DNA of 64,000 nucleotides from Streptomyces alboniger (GCF_008704395.1 NZ_CP023695.1:2790001-2854000), one strand, 5' to 3'. Shown: positions 1-8,866, counted from the first letter of the stretch. Notes: a model not told the origin generated them from the letters alone. Numbers and translations are program-made.

Positions 1-800
1 GCGCCTCCGCGGCGGCGTACGCGGCGCGGGCGGGCCTGCGGTGCGTGGTGCTCTCGTCGGCGGGGACGCCGCCCGCCGTCGACGCCTTCCTGCGGGCGTA
101 CGGGGCCGTCGTGCTGCCGGTGCCCTCCGAGGCGCGATGGCCGCTGCTGCGGCGGATCGCGCAGCGGTTCGGCTACCACCCGGTCAGCAATGTGACGCCC
201 ACGCACACCGGGCACGCGTTCGGGCCCGAGGGCTACAAGACCCTCGCCTACGAGATTTACGCCGAACTCGGCGTCCCCGCGGCGGTGTTCCTGCCCACCG
301 GCTACGGCGAGCTGCTCTTCGGCGTGTGGAAGGGCTTCGCGGAACTGGTCGCTCTCGGCGTCACCGACCGGGTGCCGCGTCTGTTCTCCTGCGAGCCCGC
401 CGCCGGGGGCCCGCTGGCCGCGGCGCTGCGGGACGGGCTCCCTGCGACCACGGTCCCGGTCGGCGAGACCGCGGCCTACGCGATCGGCTCCTCGGTCGGC
501 GGCTACCGCGGGACCGTCGCCGTCCGGGAGAGCGGCGGCGCGGCGCTGCTCGTCTCCGACGCGGAGATGTCCGCGGCGCGTGCGGAGCTGGCGGGGGCCG
601 GGCTCTGGGCGGAGTTGTCGGCCGCCGCCGGGCTCGCGGGATACCGGCAGCGGGGCGGCCCGGCGTCCGCCGAGGGACCCGTGGTGTGCGTGTCCACGTC
701 GAGCGGCTTCAAGGACCGTGACCTGCTGGTCGGGGGCGAGTCCGCCGAGGTGGACCCGGAGGACTGGGCGGAGGTGGAGCGGCGGGTGGAGCGGGGCTGA
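1..800 (+). CDS. PLP-dependent enzyme, threonine-synthase-like (5' end missing)
   Basis: The frame is open from the first bases of the window, so the gene begins upstream; the GTG at 45 is internal. The first visible residues (ASAAAYAARAGLRCVVLSS) match the stretch after the phosphate-binding loop of fold-type II PLP enzymes such as threonine synthase. These enzymes perform beta/gamma elimination or replacement, and threonine synthase converts O-phosphohomoserine to threonine. The Schiff-base lysine would lie in the missing part. The C-terminus ends with a conserved-looking VCVSTSSGFKDRD segment. The gene is convergent with the permease, with five bases between the stop codons. The exact reaction cannot be fixed without the N-terminal half; a diaminopropionate ammonia-lyase or another threonine-synthase paralogue is possible. 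Confidence 0.75.
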   Translation, partial: ASAAAYAARAGLRCVVLSSAGTPPAVDAFLRAYGAVVLPVPSEARWPLLRRIAQRFGYHPVSNVTPTHTGHAFGPEGYKTLAYEIYAELGVPAAVFLPTGYGELLFGVWKGFAELVALGVTDRVPRLFSCEPAAGGPLAAALRDGLPATTVPVGETAAYAIGSSVGGYRGTVAVRESGGAALLVSDAEMSAARAELAGAGLWAELSAAAGLAGYRQRGGPASAEGPVVCVSTSSGFKDRDLLVGGESAEVDPEDWAEVERRVERG

Positions 801-805
801 GCAGT

Positions 806-2233
806 TCAGCCCTGCCCGTCCTCCGGAACACTCACCAGCCACCGCGTGTCCCGGCGCGGCCGCAGGTACAGCGCCCAGTACAGGGTGGCCACGAGCACGG
901 TCCCACCGGTCCACACCAGGTACTCCGTCTCCTGCTGGCTCAGCACGTACGCGAGTACGGCGATCAGCACCACCGGCACGGCCGGCCACAGCGGCATCCG
1001 CCAGGCCGCGCCGTGCCCGTGCGAGCCCCGCCGGGCGAGCAGCGCGGCGACCGCCACCAGGAGGTACATGCCGGTGACGGAGACGCCGGTCACCCCGTAC
1101 AGCGTGTCCAGGTTGACGAAGCACAGGAGTGCGCCGGGGACGCCGACCAGCAGCGTGGCCACCCAGGGGGCGCCGGACGCGCCGAGCTTGGAGAGCGCCT
1201 TGTTCACGGGCGTGGGCCAGGCCTTGTCCCGCGCGGAGGCGAACAGGACGCGGGAGTTCTGGATGACCATGACGATGCCCGCGTTGACGATCGCGAGGGC
1301 CACGCAGAGGCTGACGAACGTACCGACCGCCGAGTTGGACCAGGCGGCGACCATGGCGCCGATGTCGCCCTCGGTCAGGGCGGTGAGGCTCTCGGCGCCC
1401 ATGGTGATCGCGACGACCGGCACCAGGATGATCACGGCGGAGATGCCGAGGGTGGCGAGGACCGTGCGCGCGACGTTGCGGCGCGGGTTCTCCAGCTCCT
1501 CGGAGAGGTAGACGGCCGTGGAGAAGCCCTGCGTGACGAAGAGCGCGATCGCGAGGCCCGAGACGATGAGCATGGCCGTGACGGTGTCGACCCCGCCGGG
1601 CCCGGAGCCGGACCCGGAAGCCACCGACAGATCCACCAGGCTGCCCGGTCCGCGCTCGGCGTGGGCGAAGCCGAGGACGGCCACGACGCCCGCCGCGACG
1701 ACCTCCAGGACGAGGAAGATGCCGGTGATCCACGCGTTGGCGCGCAGGTCGAGCAGGCCCGCGAGGGTGGCGCAGATCATGACGCCCGCGCCCGCGTAGG
1801 ACGGGTCGAGGTGGACGAGGGGCGCGAGGTAGTCGGCGGTGCCCATGGCGATGACGGGCGGCACGATCATCACGACGAGCAGGGACAGGACGAAGACCAG
1901 CCAGCCGGCGAGGCGCCCCGCCATGGTGGAGACCATCGCGTACTCGCCGCCCGCGCTGGGGATGAGGGTGCCCAGCTCCGAGTAGCAGAACGCGACGCCC
2001 ACGCAGAGCAGGGAGCCGATCGCGATGGTGAGCGCGGTGGCGGTGCCGAGCGAGGAGAAGAGGTCGGGGACGACCACGAAGAGCGTGGAGGCGGGCGTCA
2101 CGCAGGACAGCGTGAGGAGGGTGCCGCCGACGACGCCGATGGAACGCTTGAGCTTCTGGGGACGGCCCGGATCGGCCAGGGCCGCCGGGGGCGCGGCGGT
2201 GGGCGGGGGAAGCGGGCGGAGCGTGTCGGTCAT
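806..2233 (-). CDS. APC-family amino acid permease
   Basis: This 475-residue polytopic membrane protein has about 12 hydrophobic segments and should import an amino acid or amine by cation symport. The N-terminal region carries the APC-superfamily pattern: a glycine-rich first helix (GVVGGTLLTLSCVTPAS), then SELGTLIPSAGGEY, the usual second-helix motif. The C-terminus is short and polar. I chose the ATG at 2233, which gives MTDTLRPLPPP and then a short cytoplasmic tail. An in-frame ATG at 2335 would add 34 residues with no membrane or domain content, and neither start has a strong Shine-Dalgarno sequence. The gene stands alone, and its substrate cannot be read from the sequence. Confidence 0.85.
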   Translation of the reverse strand: MTDTLRPLPPPTAAPPAALADPGRPQKLKRSIGVVGGTLLTLSCVTPASTLFVVVPDLFSSLGTATALTIAIGSLLCVGVAFCYSELGTLIPSAGGEYAMVSTMAGRLAGWLVFVLSLLVVMIVPPVIAMGTADYLAPLVHLDPSYAGAGVMICATLAGLLDLRANAWITGIFLVLEVVAAGVVAVLGFAHAERGPGSLVDLSVASGSGSGPGGVDTVTAMLIVSGLAIALFVTQGFSTAVYLSEELENPRRNVARTVLATLGISAVIILVPVVAITMGAESLTALTEGDIGAMVAAWSNSAVGTFVSLCVALAIVNAGIVMVIQNSRVLFASARDKAWPTPVNKALSKLGASGAPWVATLLVGVPGALLCFVNLDTLYGVTGVSVTGMYLLVAVAALLARRGSHGHGAAWRMPLWPAVPVVLIAVLAYVLSQQETEYLVWTGGTVLVATLYWALYLRPRRDTRWLVSVPEDGQG

Positions 2234-2628
2234 GAAGCGCGATTCCGATCGACTGGTGCGGCAGGAGATGCGGGGGAGCCCTATCGCCTCCGAAGGCTGT
2301 CGAGCTGGGTCTTTCTGTGGCTCCCGGCGCGTCATCGAACCCCGGCGATATCCGGAACGTCAACGGTCATTTACCTACGGAATCCGCAGCGGAGCCGCGC
2401 CCCAAGTCGCCTCGCATTCCCAAGAGTTTGCCCACCCAGGCCACAATGAGCATGCCGTCACCGGATATGACCTTGATATTGCAGGCACATGAACACGGGC
2501 GCTTTAGCTGCCCGAATTGCACCCTGTGCACGGGAACCGCAAGAGCGGCGTCAAAAAAGAATCAGGGCCGTCCGGATACCGGACGGCCCTGCGCTCTGCT
2601 GCTCTACGTACCGTCACACGTCGGCGAC
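2234..2628. other. Intergenic region, permease promoter side and mmsA terminator
   Basis: This stretch of nearly 400 bases is lower in GC than its surroundings. It must hold the promoter of the permease, which reads leftward. A TTGACG hexamer on the minus strand (2358-2363) is a possible -35 box, but no convincing -10 box follows at the right distance. The right-hand end holds the mmsA terminator. I see no credible gene here: the short frames have neither a ribosome site nor the codon bias of the neighbours. Confidence 0.5.
2552..2590 (-). terminator. Intrinsic terminator of the inositol operon
   Basis: Two 12-base arms (AGGGCCGTCCGG and its exact complement) flank a three-base loop at 2564-2590. 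Read on the minus strand they are followed by ATTCTTTTTTG. The element lies about 40 bases past the mmsA stop codon, so it ends the iolC-to-mmsA transcript. Confidence 0.9.
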
Positions 2629-4131
2629 TCAGTGGTTGCGCGGGAAGCCCAGGTCCACCCCGGCCGGCGCGTCCGACGGGTCGGGCCAGCGCGTGGTGAC
2701 GACCTTGCCGCGCGTGTAGAAGTGCGTGCCGTCGTTGCCGTAGATGTGGTGGTCGCCGAAGAGCGAGTCCTTCCAGCCACCGAAGGAGTGGTAGCCCACC
2801 GGCACCGGGATCGGCACGTTCACGCCGACCATGCCCGCCTCGATCTCCAGCTGGAAGCGGCGGGCCGCACCGCCGTCCCGGGTGAAGATCGCGGTGCCGT
2901 TGCCGAACGGCGAGGCGTTCATCAGCGCCACGCCCTCCTCGTACGTGTCCACGCGCAGCACGCACAGGACCGGGCCGAAGATCTCGTCCCGGTAGGCCTT
3001 GGCGGTCGTCGGGACGCGGTCGAGCAGCGAGAGGCCGATCCAGTGGCCGTTCTCGTGGCCCTCCACGGTGTAGCCGGTGCCGTCGAGGACGACCTCGCAG
3101 CCCTCGGCCGCGGCGCCCGTGACGTAGGAGGCGACCTTGTCGCGGTGGGCGGCGGTGATGAGCGGGCCCATCTCGGACGCCGGGTCGCTGCCCGGGCCGA
3201 TCTTGATCTTCTCGGCACGCTCCTTGATCTTGCCCACCAGCTCGTCGGCGATGGAGCCGACCGCGACGACGGCCGAGATCGCCATGCAGCGCTCACCCGC
3301 CGAGCCGTAGGCCGCGGACACGGCGGCGTCGGCCGCGGCGTCCAGGTCGGCGTCGGGCAGGACCAGCATGTGGTTCTTGGCGCCGCCGAGCGCCTGGACG
3401 CGCTTGCCGTGGGCGGAGGCGGTGGTGTGGATGTGGCGGGCGATGGGGGTGGAGCCCACGAAGGAGACGGCCGCCACGTCCGGGTGCTCCAGGAGGCGGT
3501 CCACGGCCACCTTGTCGCCGTGCACGACGTTGAAGACGCCGTCGGGCAGACCGGCCTCGGCGAGCAGCTCCGCGATCTTCATCGACGCGGACGGGTCCTT
3601 CTCCGACGGCTTCAGTACGAAGGTGTTGCCGCAGGCGATGGCCAGCGGGAACATCCACATCGGCACCATCGCCGGGAAGTTGAACGGCGTGATGCCCGCG
3701 ACGACGCCGAGCGGCTGGCGGATGGACGACACGTCCACGCGGCTCGCGACCTCCGTCGACAGCTCGCCCTTGAGCTGCACCGTGATGCCGCAGGCCAGGT
3801 CGACGATCTCCAGGCCGCGGGCGACCTCGCCGAGCGCGTCGGAGTGCACCTTGCCGTGCTCGGCGACGATCCTCTCGGCGATCGCGTCGCGGTTGGCGTC
3901 CAGCAGCGCGCGGAACTTGAAGAGGATCGCGGTGCGCTTGGCCAGCGAGGAGGTGCCCCAGGTCGCGAAGGCCTCGCGGGCGGCGGCGACGGCGGCGTCC
4001 ACCTCGTCCACGTTCGCGAAGGCGACCTGCGTCGTGACGGCTCCGGTCGCCGGGTCGGTGACCGGGCCGTAGATGCCGGACGCGCCCTCGACGGCCTTCC
4101 CGCCGATCCAGTGATGGACGGTCTTCGTCAT
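2629..4131 (-). CDS. mmsA: CoA-acylating methylmalonate-semialdehyde dehydrogenase
   Basis: This 500-residue aldehyde dehydrogenase oxidises malonate semialdehyde (inositol route) or methylmalonate semialdehyde (valine route) to acetyl-CoA or propionyl-CoA with NAD+ and CoA. It has the ALDH order: TPFNFPAM (oxyanion Asn151), the cofactor motif FVGSTPIA (224-231), QALGGAKNH (246-254) and the catalytic cysteine in GERCM (Cys282). The general-base glutamate of hydrolytic ALDHs is replaced within LGGAKNH, as is normal for the CoA-dependent family. The ATG at 4131 is preceded by AGGGATG and begins MTKTVHHWIGG, the usual start; longer in-frame extensions read into iolD. It is the last gene of the operon, 17 bases after iolD, which supports the IolA role in inositol degradation. 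Confidence 0.93.
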   Translation of the reverse strand: MTKTVHHWIGGKAVEGASGIYGPVTDPATGAVTTQVAFANVDEVDAAVAAAREAFATWGTSSLAKRTAILFKFRALLDANRDAIAERIVAEHGKVHSDALGEVARGLEIVDLACGITVQLKGELSTEVASRVDVSSIRQPLGVVAGITPFNFPAMVPMWMFPLAIACGNTFVLKPSEKDPSASMKIAELLAEAGLPDGVFNVVHGDKVAVDRLLEHPDVAAVSFVGSTPIARHIHTTASAHGKRVQALGGAKNHMLVLPDADLDAAADAAVSAAYGSAGERCMAISAVVAVGSIADELVGKIKERAEKIKIGPGSDPASEMGPLITAAHRDKVASYVTGAAAEGCEVVLDGTGYTVEGHENGHWIGLSLLDRVPTTAKAYRDEIFGPVLCVLRVDTYEEGVALMNASPFGNGTAIFTRDGGAARRFQLEIEAGMVGVNVPIPVPVGYHSFGGWKDSLFGDHHIYGNDGTHFYTRGKVVTTRWPDPSDAPAGVDLGFPRNH

Positions 4132-4148
4132 GACAAGCATCCCTACTC

Positions 4149-6038
4149 TCACAGGTGGCGGCGTCGGGCAGCGACGTGCCGGTCGTACTCTTCCCTGGCC
4201 TTGACCGCGGACACCCGCTCCGCCGTCTCGGCCACGGGCACATCCCACCACGCCTGTGCCGGGGGCGGGCCCGACACTGTGTCTGCCGTTTCCGTCTCCA
4301 CATAGACACATGTGGGACGGTCCGCGGCGCGCGCCTCCCGCAGCGCCCCGCGCAGGTCACGCACTGTTCTGGCGCGCAGCACCCGCATCCCGAGCGAGGC
4401 CGCGTTGGCGGCGAGATCGACCGGCAGCGGACCCTCGGTGTACGTCCCGTCCGGCGCCCGGAAGCGGTAGTCCGTGCCGAACCGCTCGCCGCCCACCGAC
4501 TCCGAGAGCCCGCCGATCGACGCGTACCCGTGGTTCTGGAGGACGACGATCTTGACCGGGATGTCCTCCTGGACGGCCGTGACCAGCTCGGTGGGGTTCA
4601 TCAGATACGTCCCGTCGCCGACCAGCGCCCACACCGGCCGGTCCGGTGCGGCGAGCGCGACGCCGATCGACGCCGGGATCTCGTATCCCATGCAGGAGTA
4701 GCCGTACTCGACGTGGTACTGCCGCGCCGACCGGGCCCGCCACAGCTTGTGCAGGTCGCCGGGGAGGGAGCCCGCGGCGTTGATGACGATGTCGTCGTCC
4801 GTCACCACCTCGTCGAGTACGCCGAGGACCTGGGCCTGCGTCGGGCGGATGTCCGGATCGTCCGCCTGGTACGCGGCGTCGACGCGCTGCTCCCAGCGGG
4901 CCTTGTCGCCCGTGTACTCGGCGGTGTAGCCGTCCGCGACGCGGTGGCCGCGCAGTTCTCCCGTGAGCGCGTCGAGTCCGGCGCGGGCGTCGGCGATCAG
5001 GGTGGCGCCCGCCATCTTGTGGCCGTCGAAGGGCGTGACGTTGAGGTTGAGGAAGCGCACCCCGGGCCGCTCGAAGAGGGTGCCGGAGGCCGTGGTGAAG
5101 TCGCTGTAGCGGGTGCCGACGCCGATCACCAGGTCGGCGGCGCGGGCCAGTTCGTTCGCCGTCGCCGTGCCCGTGTGGCCGATGCCGCCGACGTCCGCAG
5201 GGTGGTCGAAGCGCAGGGAGCCCTTGCCGGCCTGGGTGGAGGCGACGGGGATGCCGGTCGCGTCGGCGAACTCCCGCAGGGCGTCCTCGGCGGCGCTGTG
5301 GTGGACGCCGCCGCCCGCGACGACCAGGGGCCGCCGCGCCTCGCGCACCGCGCCCGCGGCCACGGCCAGCTCCCGCGGGTCGGGAGCCGCCCTGCGCACG
5401 GCCCACACCCGCTCGGCGAAGAACTCCGCGGGCCAGTCGAAGGCTTCCGCCTGTACGTCCTGCGGCAGGGCGAGGGTGACGGCGCCGGTCTCGGCCGGGT
5501 CGGTGAGCACCCGCATCGCGGCGAGGGCGGCGGGGATCAGCGCCTCGGGGCGGGTCACGCGGTCGAAGTACTTCGATACGGGCCGCAGACAGTCGTTGAC
5601 CGACACATCGCCCGCGTACGGCACTTCGAGCTGCTGGAGCACCGGGTCGGCGGGCCGGGTCGCGAAGGTGTCGCCGGGCAGGAGCAGGACGGGCAGGCGG
5701 TTGACCGTGGCGAGGGCGGCACCGGTGACGAGGTTGGTGGCGCCCGGCCCGATGGACGTGGTGACGGCGTGGGTGGACAGGCGGCCGCGCTGCCGGGCGT
5801 ACCCGACGGCGGCGTGCACCATGGCCTGTTCGTTCCGCCCCTGGTGGAAGGGCATCTCGTCGGCGTGCTCCACGAGCGCCTGCCCGATGCCGGCCACGTT
5901 GCCGTGCCCGAAGATGCCCCAGGTCGCGCCGATCAGCCGCTGCCGCTCGCCGTCCCGCTCGGTGAACTGCCGGGACAGGAAGCGCACGAGCGCCTGCGCG
6001 GTGGTGAGCCGGACGCTCTCACGCGGCCTCTGCGTCAT
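4149..6038 (-). CDS. iolD: 3D-(3,5/4)-trihydroxycyclohexane-1,2-dione hydrolase (ThDP enzyme)
   Basis: This 629-residue thiamine-diphosphate enzyme opens the ring of the diketone made by inosose dehydratase, giving 5-deoxy-D-glucuronate. The N-terminal ThDP domain has the catalytic-glutamate region and the ATSIGPGATNLVTGA segment. The central domain has GVGTRYSDF. The C-terminal domain has the GDGTYLMNP...LQNHGYASIG block, the GDG-N pattern that binds Mg-ThDP. It resembles acetolactate synthase, but the length and the neighbours fit IolD. The ATG at 6038 has GGAGGGA just upstream and overlaps the iolB stop as ATGA, so the two genes are probably translationally coupled. Further upstream ATGs lie inside iolB. 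Confidence 0.93.
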   Translation of the reverse strand: MTQRPRESVRLTTAQALVRFLSRQFTERDGERQRLIGATWGIFGHGNVAGIGQALVEHADEMPFHQGRNEQAMVHAAVGYARQRGRLSTHAVTTSIGPGATNLVTGAALATVNRLPVLLLPGDTFATRPADPVLQQLEVPYAGDVSVNDCLRPVSKYFDRVTRPEALIPAALAAMRVLTDPAETGAVTLALPQDVQAEAFDWPAEFFAERVWAVRRAAPDPRELAVAAGAVREARRPLVVAGGGVHHSAAEDALREFADATGIPVASTQAGKGSLRFDHPADVGGIGHTGTATANELARAADLVIGVGTRYSDFTTASGTLFERPGVRFLNLNVTPFDGHKMAGATLIADARAGLDALTGELRGHRVADGYTAEYTGDKARWEQRVDAAYQADDPDIRPTQAQVLGVLDEVVTDDDIVINAAGSLPGDLHKLWRARSARQYHVEYGYSCMGYEIPASIGVALAAPDRPVWALVGDGTYLMNPTELVTAVQEDIPVKIVVLQNHGYASIGGLSESVGGERFGTDYRFRAPDGTYTEGPLPVDLAANAASLGMRVLRARTVRDLRGALREARAADRPTCVYVETETADTVSGPPPAQAWWDVPVAETAERVSAVKAREEYDRHVAARRRHL

Positions 6039-6847
6039 CGGTATCCCTCCGTGTGGTCGGGGTGGAAGCAGATCCGCCACTCCCGTTCCTCGCCGGGGCC
6101 CGCCATGACGTTCAGGTAGTACATCGCGTGGCCCGGCTGGGCGACGGACGGGCCGTGCCAGCCGTCGGGCACGAGCACGGCATCACCGGAACGGACCTCG
6201 GCAAGGACGTCCGTACCACCCTCGCGGGAGGGGAAAACACGCTGGTACCCAAAGCCTTCCCGGCCCTCGGGCGCCTCGATCTCGAAGTAGTAGATCTCCT
6301 CAAGCTCGGCCTCGACGCCCGAGCGGTGCTCGTCGTGCTTGTGCGGCGGGTACGAGGACCAGTTGCCGCCGGGCGTGATCACCTCGACGGCGATGAGGCG
6401 GTCGCAGTCGAAGGCGTCCGCGGAGGCGAAATTGCGGACCTCACGGGCGCAGGTGCCGCTGCCGCGGCTCTCGACGGGTACCTCCGGCGCGGAGCCGTAG
6501 CGGGCGGGGAGTCGACGCTCGCACTTCGCTCCTGCCAGGGCGAAGCGGCCTCCCGCGCCGGAGGCGATCTGGATCCGGGCGTCGCGGGGGACGTAAGCGA
6601 AATCAGAGACTCCGCTGAACACGCTCTCCCTGCCCAGGAGTTCGATGATCCCGGCTTCCGTGTGCACCGTACAGCCGCCGGTCAGCGGGAGCACGATCCA
6701 TTCACTCTCGCCGGTATCGAAGGAGTGCGTGGCACCCGCCTCGATCTCGACGACGCGCAGTGCGGAGTAGACCCAGCCTGCCTGTTTCGGATCGATGTCA
6801 ACGGTGTACGGGCCATGGGCCGCACTCCCTTTCGGTACGTACGTCAT
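6035..6847 (-). CDS. iolB: 5-deoxy-glucuronate isomerase
   Basis: This 270-residue bicupin converts 5-deoxy-D-glucuronate to 5-keto-2-deoxygluconate (2-deoxy-5-keto-gluconate). The features are a beta-rich double cupin and the metal-binding pattern near the middle, SSYPPHKHDEH followed by the glutamate of LEEIYYFE. Near the end comes GDAVLVPDGWHGPSVAQPGHAMYYLN, the second cupin with its histidines. The ATG at 6847 follows a near-perfect ribosome site (GGAGGAGG, six bases away), and the protein begins MTYVPKGSAA. The TGA stop overlaps the iolD start by four bases. It is the third gene of the operon. Confidence 0.94.
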   Translation of the reverse strand: MTYVPKGSAAHGPYTVDIDPKQAGWVYSALRVVEIEAGATHSFDTGESEWIVLPLTGGCTVHTEAGIIELLGRESVFSGVSDFAYVPRDARIQIASGAGGRFALAGAKCERRLPARYGSAPEVPVESRGSGTCAREVRNFASADAFDCDRLIAVEVITPGGNWSSYPPHKHDEHRSGVEAELEEIYYFEIEAPEGREGFGYQRVFPSREGGTDVLAEVRSGDAVLVPDGWHGPSVAQPGHAMYYLNVMAGPGEEREWRICFHPDHTEGYR

Positions 6848-6874
6848 GTGGGCCTCCTCCATCTGTCCACCCCG

Positions 6875-7819
6875 CTACAGCAGTCCTACGGCGGTGTCGA
6901 CCGCCCCCGCCACGTCCCCGTCGGGCGGGTAGAGCAGCGCCCTGCCGACGACGAGCCCCTGCACGGTGGGAAGTTGCAGGGCGCCGCGCCACTTCTCGTA
7001 CGCGGCGTCCTGATCGTCCCCGATGTCGCCGCCGAGCAGCACGGCGGGCAGCGTCGAGGTCTCCATGACGCGGGCCATGTCGTCGGGGTTCTCGGTGACG
7101 GGGACCTTCAGCCAGGTGTACGCGGAGGTGCCGCCGAGACCGGAGGCGATGGCGATGGACCGGGTGACGGCCTCGGCGCTCAGGTCGTTGCGGGGCACCC
7201 CCGTGCCGTCCCGGCGCGTGAGGAACGGCTCGACGAAGACCGGCAGCCTGCGCTCGGCCATGGCGTCGACGATCCGCGCCGCCGAGTGCAGCGTGGTCAG
7301 CGACCCCGGGTCGTCGTAGTCGACGCGCAGCAGCAGCTTGCCCGCGTCGAAGCCGAGCCGTTCGAGGTCCTCGGGCCGGTGCCCGGTGAACCGGTCGTCC
7401 AGCTCGAACGCGGCCCCCGCGAGGCCGCCGCGGTTCATCGACCCCATGACGACCTTGCCGTCGAGGGCGCCGAGGAGCAGCAGGTCGTCGAGCACGTCGG
7501 CGGTGGCGAGCACGCCGTCGACGCCGGGCCGCGACAGCGCGAGACAGAGCCGTTCGAGGAGGTCGCGCCGGTTGGCCATGGCGAACGGATCGCTCCCGAC
7601 GCCGAGGGATCCCCGGGCGGGATGATCGGCGGCAACGATCAACAGCCGCCCACCGTCGGCGAGAAGCCTTCGCCGGGGGCGCCGGGCGGCGGCTTCGAGG
7701 ACGGCTTCGGGATGGCGGGCCCGGATCCGGGTGAGGTCAGCGAATTCCAGCCCCTCCGGCGTTTGAGGAGCGGGGTCCGGGGCGGAGCCCCGTGTCCGAC
7801 GCGCAGAGCCCGACCTCAC
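6875..7819 (-). CDS. Cgl0159-type (beta/alpha)8 protein, probable inositol-pathway aldolase
   Basis: The protein has about 314 residues if it starts at GTG 7819, which overlaps the iolC stop as GTGA. It matches what I recall as the Cgl0159 family of actinobacterial inositol clusters, a TIM barrel related to deoxyribose-phosphate or class I aldolases. Segments supporting a barrel include RLLIVAADHPARG, DDLLLLGALDGKVVMGSMNRGGLAG, TSAYTWLKVPVTENPDDM and LLGGDIGDDQDAAYEKW. The pathway needs an aldolase to split 2-deoxy-5-keto-gluconate 6-phosphate into malonate semialdehyde and DHAP, and no classical iolJ is present, so this gene is the best candidate (inference). The first 25 or so residues are translated from a dispersed-repeat-like sequence (7743-7792). 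The conserved protein seems to begin near FADLTRIRARHPEA, and no better start codon is visible there. Confidence 0.75.
   Translation of the reverse strand: MRSGSARRTRGSAPDPAPQTPEGLEFADLTRIRARHPEAVLEAAARRPRRRLLADGGRLLIVAADHPARGSLGVGSDPFAMANRRDLLERLCLALSRPGVDGVLATADVLDDLLLLGALDGKVVMGSMNRGGLAGAAFELDDRFTGHRPEDLERLGFDAGKLLLRVDYDDPGSLTTLHSAARIVDAMAERRLPVFVEPFLTRRDGTGVPRNDLSAEAVTRSIAIASGLGGTSAYTWLKVPVTENPDDMARVMETSTLPAVLLGGDIGDDQDAAYEKWRGALQLPTVQGLVVGRALLYPPDGDVAGAVDTAVGLL
7743..7792 (-). repeat. Streptomyces dispersed repeat (REP-like), read into an N-terminus
   Basis: On the minus strand this stretch reads GGGGCTCCGCCCCGG, then CCCGCTCCTCAAACGCCGG, then AGGGGCTGG. I recognise the core from memory as a short sequence found many times in Streptomyces intergenic regions. 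It contains a GGGGC/GCCCC hairpin. Here it sits between iolC and the next gene and is translated as RGSAPDPAPQTPEGLEF, a peptide that looks unrelated to the barrel behind it. Copy number elsewhere in the genome could not be checked. Confidence 0.6.
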
Positions 7820-8769
7820 AAGACAGCCCCCGCTTCAACAGCCGAGGCGACCTCGCCGGCAAACGGCATGGCGGAACTGCACTCCAGCCGCGAGGCGACG
7901 ATCGCCCCCGCCGCGTTGGCGTACCGCATGATCCGCTCCAACTCCCACCCGGCGAGCAGCCCATGGCACAGGGCCCCGCCGAACGCGTCCCCCGCGCCCA
8001 GTCCGTTGAGGACCTTCACGGGCAGGGGCGGCACCCGCGCCGACTCCCCCGCCCGGTTCATCGCGAGCACTCCTTCGGGCCCCTGCTTCACGACGGCCAG
8101 TTCGACCCCCGCGTCCAGCAACGCCCGTGCCGCCGCCAGGGGTTCACGCTCTCCTGTGGCGATCTCGACCTCGTCGAGGTTGCCGACGGCGACCGTGGCG
8201 TGCGCGAGCGCGGCGGCGTAGTGAGGGCGCGCCTCGGCCGGGTCGGACCAGAACATCGGCCGCCAGTCGAGGTCGAACACCGTGACGCCCGCCGACCGCG
8301 AGGCCAACGCCGCCAGCGTCGCCGAACGACTCGGCTCCGCGCACAGCCCCGTCCCTGTCATCCAGAAGATCCGCGCCGCCGCGATCGCGCGGAGGTCCAG
8401 CTCATCCTCGGAGATCTCCAGGTCGGGCGCCTTGGGCAGCCGGTAGAAGTACAGCGGGAAGTCGTCCGGCGGGAAGACCTCGCAGAACGTCACCGGCGTC
8501 GGGAGCCCCGCGACCGCGCTCACCCAGCGGTCGTCGACGCCGAACTCCCGCAGCGCCCGGTGCAGATAGGTCCCGAAGGGGTCCTCGCCGGTGCGGGTGA
8601 CGAGGGCGACGCGGCGGCCGAGCCGTGCCGCGGCGACCGCGACGTTACTGGCCGAGCCGCCGAGGAACTTCCCGAACGTGGCGACCTCGTCGAGGGGCAC
8701 TCCGGCCTGGAGCGGATAGAGGTCCACCCCGATCCGGCCCATGGTGATGACGTCGTACGGATCACTCAC
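7816..8769 (-). CDS. iolC: 5-dehydro-2-deoxygluconokinase
   Basis: This 317-residue PfkB-family sugar kinase phosphorylates 2-deoxy-5-keto-gluconate at O6. PfkB marks are the N-terminal GRIGVDLYPLQAG, the early glycine-rich FLGGSASNVAVAAARLG, and the C-terminal anion hole with the catalytic aspartate in LNGLGAGDAFGGAL. The GTG at 8769 follows AGGGACGCAGAGG on the minus strand and gives MSDPYDVITMGRIGVDLY. It is the promoter-proximal gene of iolC, aldolase-like gene, iolB, iolD, mmsA. The bifunctional IolC-aldolase fusion known in some bacteria is absent here; the aldolase-like domain is the next gene. Confidence 0.92.
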   Translation of the reverse strand: MSDPYDVITMGRIGVDLYPLQAGVPLDEVATFGKFLGGSASNVAVAAARLGRRVALVTRTGEDPFGTYLHRALREFGVDDRWVSAVAGLPTPVTFCEVFPPDDFPLYFYRLPKAPDLEISEDELDLRAIAAARIFWMTGTGLCAEPSRSATLAALASRSAGVTVFDLDWRPMFWSDPAEARPHYAAALAHATVAVGNLDEVEIATGEREPLAAARALLDAGVELAVVKQGPEGVLAMNRAGESARVPPLPVKVLNGLGAGDAFGGALCHGLLAGWELERIMRYANAAGAIVASRLECSSAMPFAGEVASAVEAGAVL

Positions 8770-8813
8770 CCTCTGCGTCCCTTCGCCGGGCCGGTCGGTC
8801 GTGTGCCCCCCAG

Positions 8814-8842
8814 GTCTAATCCCGCTCCGGGAGCCCTGTCAA
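8814..8842 (-). promoter_or_regulatory. iolC operon promoter
   Basis: Read on the minus strand: TTGACA (8837-8842), a 17-base spacer, then TTAGAC (8814-8819). This is close to the consensus for the housekeeping sigma factor, with correct spacing. It leaves a leader of roughly 40 bases before the iolC GTG. Confidence 0.7.
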
Positions 8843-8846
8843 CATT

Positions 8847-8866
8847 TTGTCCTTACATTCGGACCA
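8847..8866. promoter_or_regulatory. Candidate shared operator for the inositol genes
   Basis: The sequence TTGTCCTTACATTCGGACCA is an imperfect dyad (TTGTCC against GGACCA with an eight-base centre). It lies between the two outward-facing TTGACA boxes, so one bound repressor could block both transcripts. The cognate regulator is not encoded nearby. Basis: visible symmetry and position only. Confidence 0.45.

Noticed and set aside
2317..4305. Long open frames on the opposite strand of real genes (here and opposite most large genes, e.g. 14908-17781 and 57647-61171)
   Set aside because: High third-position GC leaves antisense frames free of stops. They have arginine-, alanine- or histidine-rich composition, no domains and no ribosome sites.
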